Source: an uncultured Oscillospiraceae bacterium
GTDB taxonomy: Bacteria > Bacillota > Clostridia > Oscillospirales > Oscillospiraceae
Direction of reading: 5' to 3'
DNA: 50,141 nucleotides
Assembly: GCA_944385415.1 (NCBI GenBank)
Contig: CALWXC010000018.1
Span: forward strand, 1-50,141
Shown: piece by piece, positions 46,140-50,141 of the stretch
Layout: every line of letters starts with the position of its first letter
Position numbering within the stretch: the first letter of the stretch is position 1
Notes under the pieces: model-generated
Seen by the model: only the letters and a program-made list of their open reading frames with translations
Database searches by the model: none
What the model was told of the DNA's origin: nothing
Position numbers and translations under genes: made by a program

Positions 46140-46628
46140 CTACAGGTTGGGACCTGCCACAAAGGCATACATATTGGCCAGATTGGTGACGGCAGCATCC
46201 CGCTGTTTTCGGACGGCCCAGACGGAAGTGGACATAGCCTGTGCGGCATCCGGCAGGGATTTTTGCTCAAAGTAACACAGACGGATAACCTCCTGCTCTG
46301 GGGTGGACAGCAGGCGCAGATGGTGTTCCAGCCGGTGGAGCGTTCGTTCCATAGGGACCAGACGCTCCACCAATTCCTCTACGGCTTCCATATTGATGCG
46401 TTCTGCGGCGTCCTGGTAGCTCATGGCGATGTACAGCGTTTTGTTGGAGATCCCACCGGCGCCATGGCCCATGCCGTCGGATTTGGCAAAGGCCATGGCT
46501 TCCATCATCTCCTGGGGAGAGATGGCGGCGGAATGATTCAACTCGTATCGCAGCAACTCGACCTTGCGGATCAGTTCGGGATACGATCTCAAAAGGGCTT
46601 CCACCTGTTTCCGTACCGTTTCTAGCAT
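46140..46628 (-). CDS. Sigma-70 region 4-like regulator of the element
   Basis: A 162-residue protein from ATG 46628 (GGGAGG upstream). The N-terminal ~100 residues are helical (KVELLRYELNHSAAISPQEM, then MERTLHRLEHHLRLLS). The C-terminus is a region 4-type helix-turn-helix (STPEQEVIRLCYFEQKSLPD, then AMSTSVWAVRKQRDAA). This matches the ArpU/RinA and Tn916-element sigma-like regulators rather than a complete sigma factor. It probably activates transcription of element genes. The following intergenic stretch to 46799 contains nothing else I recognise. Confidence 0.75.
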   Translation of the reverse strand: MLETVRKQVEALLRSYPELIRKVELLRYELNHSAAISPQEMMEAMAFAKSDGMGHGAGGISNKTLYIAMSYQDAAERINMEAVEELVERLVPMERTLHRLEHHLRLLSTPEQEVIRLCYFEQKSLPDAAQAMSTSVWAVRKQRDAAVTNLANMYAFVAGPNL

Positions 46629-46798
46629 AGTGTAACCTCCCATTTTTGTTACGAGCAGCAATCTGTGTAAAATTGTAAAAAAGTGGAAAATATTAGAGAA
46701 ATGGGGTGTTTTGCTGTCATAACCATACCAGATGCACACTATTTATTCTGTCGAAACGGGGAAACGAATAGGATTTTCTTTTTTGGAAGAACGGTCAA

Positions 46799-48964
46799 TC
46801 ACGCGGCCTTTTGAAATCGAAGCCCCCGGGCCCGTATGGCCAGTTCCTGGGACAAAAGCTGCAAGGCGCTGAACTCCTCATCCAGCCCGTCCAGTTCACG
46901 GCGCAGGATCGTCTCATAGTGGCGCTTCTTTTCTTCCAGCGCGTCGATCCGTGCGACCCAGCGTTCCAGAACAGCCGGGCTTTGGCTGCCGCTCTGGATC
47001 AGATAACCGGCACGCTCCTGGTAGTCGGCAATCTCCTTCTTGACTGCGGCATAGAATTCCTCCGTCATCTTTTCCCTCTGCCGGGCATCGTCCAGAATGT
47101 AGATGGAGTTGGCCAGCACGGGCAGCTGGGTCCGGTTCAGACGGTTGATCTCCGCCAGAAAGTCTTCCAGTACGTCCACCCGGCCCATGGTGTGCCGGGG
47201 AACAAAGAACAGGTGGCCGTTGATGCTGATTTTGGTAGCTTCCAGAGAGCGAATGTAGTTGACACAGATGGTTTCCACCTGCCGCCGGTTGGCGCACGTC
47301 TGATACAGCTCAAACAATTCCTCCGCCCGACGGCAAAGGCCGGTGACATCCACATCGGCATCATAAACCAGATTGTCATACTTTCGCTCATTCAACGCAG
47401 TCAGCAGAGAGTTCAGCACGCCATCGTTGGCTTTGAAGCACTCGTCGAGAAAGACAATGTCGGCCTCAGGGATTTTGCCGCTGGTCTGCACCGTGGGCGT
47501 GTTAGCATGGAGTGTTGCCACGGCCCGGCGATATTGTTCCAGACGGTCGGTGCAGAGCTGCACCCGGGCCCCGTGGGCGGCGTCGTTGGTTTGCGCCAGG
47601 GCCTGCATAGCCAGGTCCAGTTCCTCCCGTAGCTGGCAGTACACGGCGTCATCCTGCAGCACGCTCTCCGGCACAGCACCGGGAATCAGGCTGGATAGGT
47701 CGATGCGGCCAAACAGCTGATCTTCGTCGGTCTGCTTGGACAGAAGCCGTTCAAACTGCCGGGCGCCGGTGATGCGCTGGCGGAACCGGTTGATGGAATG
47801 GCTTTTGGCCTGCCCGGGCTTGCCCAGGATAAACAGGTTGTTTCGGGTCAGCAGGGCAATGGCGATGAGCTCAATGAGTTCTTCCCGTTCGGCGACCTCC
47901 CGGTTGACTTCGGCCATGAGGGCCAGCAGTTTCTCTCTCAGATTCATACCGCCCTGGGCCATTCCCAGCGTGGCAGTACCGGATAACGCGCGAAGGCTTT
48001 GCAGCAGGCGGCGGGCCGAGAACCAGAAGTCCCCTTTGGGCATACCGCTGAGAGGTATGACCGTTACAGCCATGGCGGCCTGTCCGGCTTTGCCGGCAGC
48101 ACGAAGCTCCAACTGGGTTCCCTGGAAAGACAGATAACACTTGCCGTTGGGATGTACTGTCGTCACAGCCAGCAGGGTTTCCTGCAAGGTTTCCACGTCC
48201 GTCAGAACCGTAAAAAGATGGGTGACAGACTGCATCAGCTGATCGGAGTTGATGTATCCGCCCTCCATCAGCCGGGCGCTGAACAGGAAGTCCTCCCGAA
48301 ACAGGACGAGACTCTTACCGGTGGTACCCACACGGAATTCATCTTCCTCCCGGCACATCCGAGCCAGCTTCTGGAGCGAGACCGCCGGGAGCAGCAGACT
48401 GCGGTTGCCGCTGCAGGAGGCAGCGCTTCTGGCGGAGACCATACAACTGCCGTCGCTGCTGACGGCCTGCAGGCCTGCATCGGAAAAGCACAGATGGACA
48501 CAGGACAGCATGGTCTGTTGCTTCTCCCGGGCGGCGGCAAACACCGTGTTCCGGGCCATGGACGGCAGTCCACGGAGCAGTATCGTGTCCTCCGGGAAGG
48601 GGAGCTGGGGTTTGGGGAATCCGCCGCGTGTATAAACGGCTACTGTGTAGCTGGCGGTTCCGGATCGCAGGGTGACTGTGGTCCCGTCGAACACGTGTTC
48701 CAGGGACACCGTATCGCCGTCCAATCGATCCAGCATGGCAGCCAGCAGACGGGCGTTGACCAGCAGAGCATCGTCCCGGTCGGTTTTGCAGGGGAGCCGC
48801 TGCTCCAGCGCCAGTTCCACATTGGTGGCGGTGACAGTTAATTTCTGGGTGCTGTGATCCGCTTCCAGAAGCACACACTCCAGGGATTCCAGAGGGGAGT
48901 CCGCTGGGGCAATGACCACGGCCCGTTGGATGACGTTTAAAAATTCTTCTCGGTGCAAAAGCAT
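46799..48964 (-). CDS. Fusion: DNA sliding clamp-like domain plus MoxR/RavA-type AAA+ ATPase
   Basis: 721 residues from ATG 48964 (GGAGGA upstream). Residues 1-~335 look like DnaN: FLNVIQRAVVIAPADSPLES, VLLEADHSTQKLTVTATNVE, later DAGLQAVSSDGSCM and a third domain (GDFWFSARRLLQSLRALSG) that stops about 30 residues short of normal. Residues ~342-721 are AAA+: Walker A ILGKPGQAKSHS (~379-390), Walker B IVFLDECFKAND (~503-514), LLTALNERKYDN and a RHTMGR arginine region (~590-595). MNLREKLLAL at ~340 could be an old start codon, so the fusion may come from an in-frame deletion. A clamp-targeted remodelling ATPase is inferred. No VWA partner is visible. Confidence 0.8.
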   Translation of the reverse strand: MLLHREEFLNVIQRAVVIAPADSPLESLECVLLEADHSTQKLTVTATNVELALEQRLPCKTDRDDALLVNARLLAAMLDRLDGDTVSLEHVFDGTTVTLRSGTASYTVAVYTRGGFPKPQLPFPEDTILLRGLPSMARNTVFAAAREKQQTMLSCVHLCFSDAGLQAVSSDGSCMVSARSAASCSGNRSLLLPAVSLQKLARMCREEDEFRVGTTGKSLVLFREDFLFSARLMEGGYINSDQLMQSVTHLFTVLTDVETLQETLLAVTTVHPNGKCYLSFQGTQLELRAAGKAGQAAMAVTVIPLSGMPKGDFWFSARRLLQSLRALSGTATLGMAQGGMNLREKLLALMAEVNREVAEREELIELIAIALLTRNNLFILGKPGQAKSHSINRFRQRITGARQFERLLSKQTDEDQLFGRIDLSSLIPGAVPESVLQDDAVYCQLREELDLAMQALAQTNDAAHGARVQLCTDRLEQYRRAVATLHANTPTVQTSGKIPEADIVFLDECFKANDGVLNSLLTALNERKYDNLVYDADVDVTGLCRRAEELFELYQTCANRRQVETICVNYIRSLEATKISINGHLFFVPRHTMGRVDVLEDFLAEINRLNRTQLPVLANSIYILDDARQREKMTEEFYAAVKKEIADYQERAGYLIQSGSQSPAVLERWVARIDALEEKKRHYETILRRELDGLDEEFSALQLLSQELAIRARGLRFQKAA

Positions 48965-48979
48965 AATTTCCTCCTGTAT

Positions 48980-50014
48980 TCATGCCACAAGGTCAAAAAG
49001 AGACAGCTGATCTGCATCAACTGTCTCGCACTTCGACCGGGTGGATTTTATTGTGGATTGCTGCAGCATGGCTTCGTACAGAGCCAGGGCTTCTTCTTCG
49101 GTGCAGGTGCGCCGGGGGAGGGACGGTTCCGCCGGACAGACGAGTTCTGTTGTCTGGGCGGCTTGGACCCGTTCGGGATTTAGCACAGCCATTTTGCGGA
49201 ATGCGGAGGCGATATCCTCCACACTGTCCCGGATGCCCATGGACAACTCCCGGGCCATCTGGGAAGTCAAATCCTTCACGCCGCTCATGGCGGCCAGTCC
49301 CTCATCGGAGAAGGTCCCCTCGATGATACCGGCCACCGCCAGCTTGGAGGCCATCAGCTTCATGGCCTTGGCCTGCATGGTGTCGGCATAGTACAGCAGA
49401 TAGACCTCTACCCTGGGCGCGGTCTGATTGATGCGCCAGGAGCGGCGGGAGGCCTGCCGCAGGGTAAAGAGGTTGTAACCCATGCTGTAGAAGATCAGCG
49501 TTGTAAAGGCATTGAGATCCAGGCCAGTTTCCAAACAGCGAGGATTGGTGATCAATACTTGAAGACCACGACGGAGCTGCTGTTCTACCCAGGCCTCCCG
49601 CTTTTCCGGCGGAATTTTGGGGGTGAGCACCTCAGTGGCAAAGCCTTCGGCCCGCAGCAGATGCACCAGCTTGTTCTGAGAGTCTGTACGGGTCCAACTG
49701 GTGTAGATCAGCACTTTTTGACCCAGGGCCAGTTTCTGCCGGACAATTTCCAACACCGTGTCCTCTTTGGGATATACGGACTGGAAATCGCCGTGGGATT
49801 CCGGCTCCACCAGAGGTGTGCCATCTAGGGGATGGAGAATGGCAGGGTGGTCATAGGGCTGATCCGGGTAGACCGTCAGGAGGCCCAGATAGGCAGAAAG
49901 AATCTTCTGTGCCAGCTTCTGGTCCGAACGGAGCACCCGCTGCAACGTCTGTTCTGCTGTACGATAACATGGATAATGAGATTCTAAGTGCAAAATACAT
50001 AGCTGATATCGCAT
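48980..50014 (-). pseudogene. SNF2-type helicase, C-terminal half only
   Basis: 344 residues from ATG 50014, which has no good ribosome site. From ~residue 18 it looks like the end of a SNF2 helicase: linker LAQKILSAYLGLLTVYPDQP; RecA-like domain 2 with VLIYTSWTRTDSQNKL; motif V VLITNPRCLETGLDLNAF; and motif VI RQASRRSWRINQ. The C-terminus QLSLFDLVA resembles an FxLF clamp-binding peptide (QLSLF), which is notable beside the clamp fusion. Motifs I-III are absent, and upstream bases in all frames give no helicase sequence before a hairpin at 50092. It is a 5' truncation or deletion product, though it may still be translated. Confidence 0.75.
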
Positions 50015-50091
50015 TCAATAGAAGATGTTAAAAGACCATCTGGAAGCCATGTGCATAGGGATACAGGTAAGCGTCAAACGTAACGGCGCAT

Positions 50092-50135
50092 AGACAATCC
50101 CAGCTCCGAAATGATTCTCAGAGCTGGGATTGTCT
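50092..50135. terminator. Terminator-like hairpin near window end
   Basis: AGACAATCCCAGCTC (50092-50106) pairs perfectly with GAGCTGGGATTGTCT (50121-50135) around a 14-base loop. It separates the truncated helicase from whatever lies beyond and may mark the deletion junction or the element's right side. Confidence 0.75.
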
Positions 50136-50141
50136 CATCAT

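Overview
The window reads as chromosome of a GC-rich Gram-positive anaerobe of the Clostridia, most likely an Oscillospirales gut bacterium. This is inferred from protein families and regulation, not from a marker gene. The supporting features are T-box leaders for asparagine and methionine genes, a lysine riboswitch, a lysine pathway that runs through meso-diaminopimelate dehydrogenase, type III glutamine synthetase, KtrAB, an S-layer-type secreted protein and a Tn916-type integrase. There is no rRNA, no complete tRNA and no CRISPR array.

Region 1 (1-5300) is the end of a temperate phage or phage-like element. A divergent repressor/Cro-like switch (2928-3730) separates a rightward lysogeny module (repressor, lipoprotein, tyrosine integrase) from leftward early genes. 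The integrase abuts the 3' end of a class II (Leu-like) tRNA gene, which marks the attachment site. Between 703 and 2912 there are four successive convergent gene pairs whose 3' ends overlap. Three of the four rightward genes have a good promoter and the fourth a weaker one. Three leftward genes share a leader motif.

Region 2 (5300-14900) is chromosomal: a small P-loop kinase, an ECF sigma/anti-sigma pair, an HD hydrolase, a PqqD-like protein, dipeptidase PepD, and glnN and asnB. The last two probably form one operon under a T-box with an Asn (AAC) specifier.

Region 3 (15000-28900) holds a three-gene overlapping operon (a 1578-residue HD/HEAT/nucleotidyltransferase/GNAT-like/PRTase-like protein, a dehydrogenase-like protein and an FMN-reductase-like protein) and the lysine operon dapA-dapB-ddh-lysC-lysA under an L-box riboswitch. 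A family of hairpin-rich non-coding repeats (15081, 22895 and 36408) ends directly at gene 3' ends in a shared tail; the same tail also forms the terminator of glnN.

Region 4 (28900-44400) carries a Met T-box over metY and metA (Glu111 predicts an acetyltransferase), a secreted YcdB/SLH-like protein, ktrA/ktrB, a DUF1801-type protein, an ABC-F ATPase, an AgrA/AgrC-like two-component pair without AgrB or AgrD, a coiled-coil protein, a second lysA and ychF.

Region 5 (44400-50141) is a second mobile element next to ychF, with a Tn916-type integrase and excisionase and a sigma-like regulator. It also has a fusion of a DNA sliding-clamp-like domain to a MoxR/RavA-type AAA+ ATPase, followed by a SNF2-type helicase that has lost its N-terminal half.
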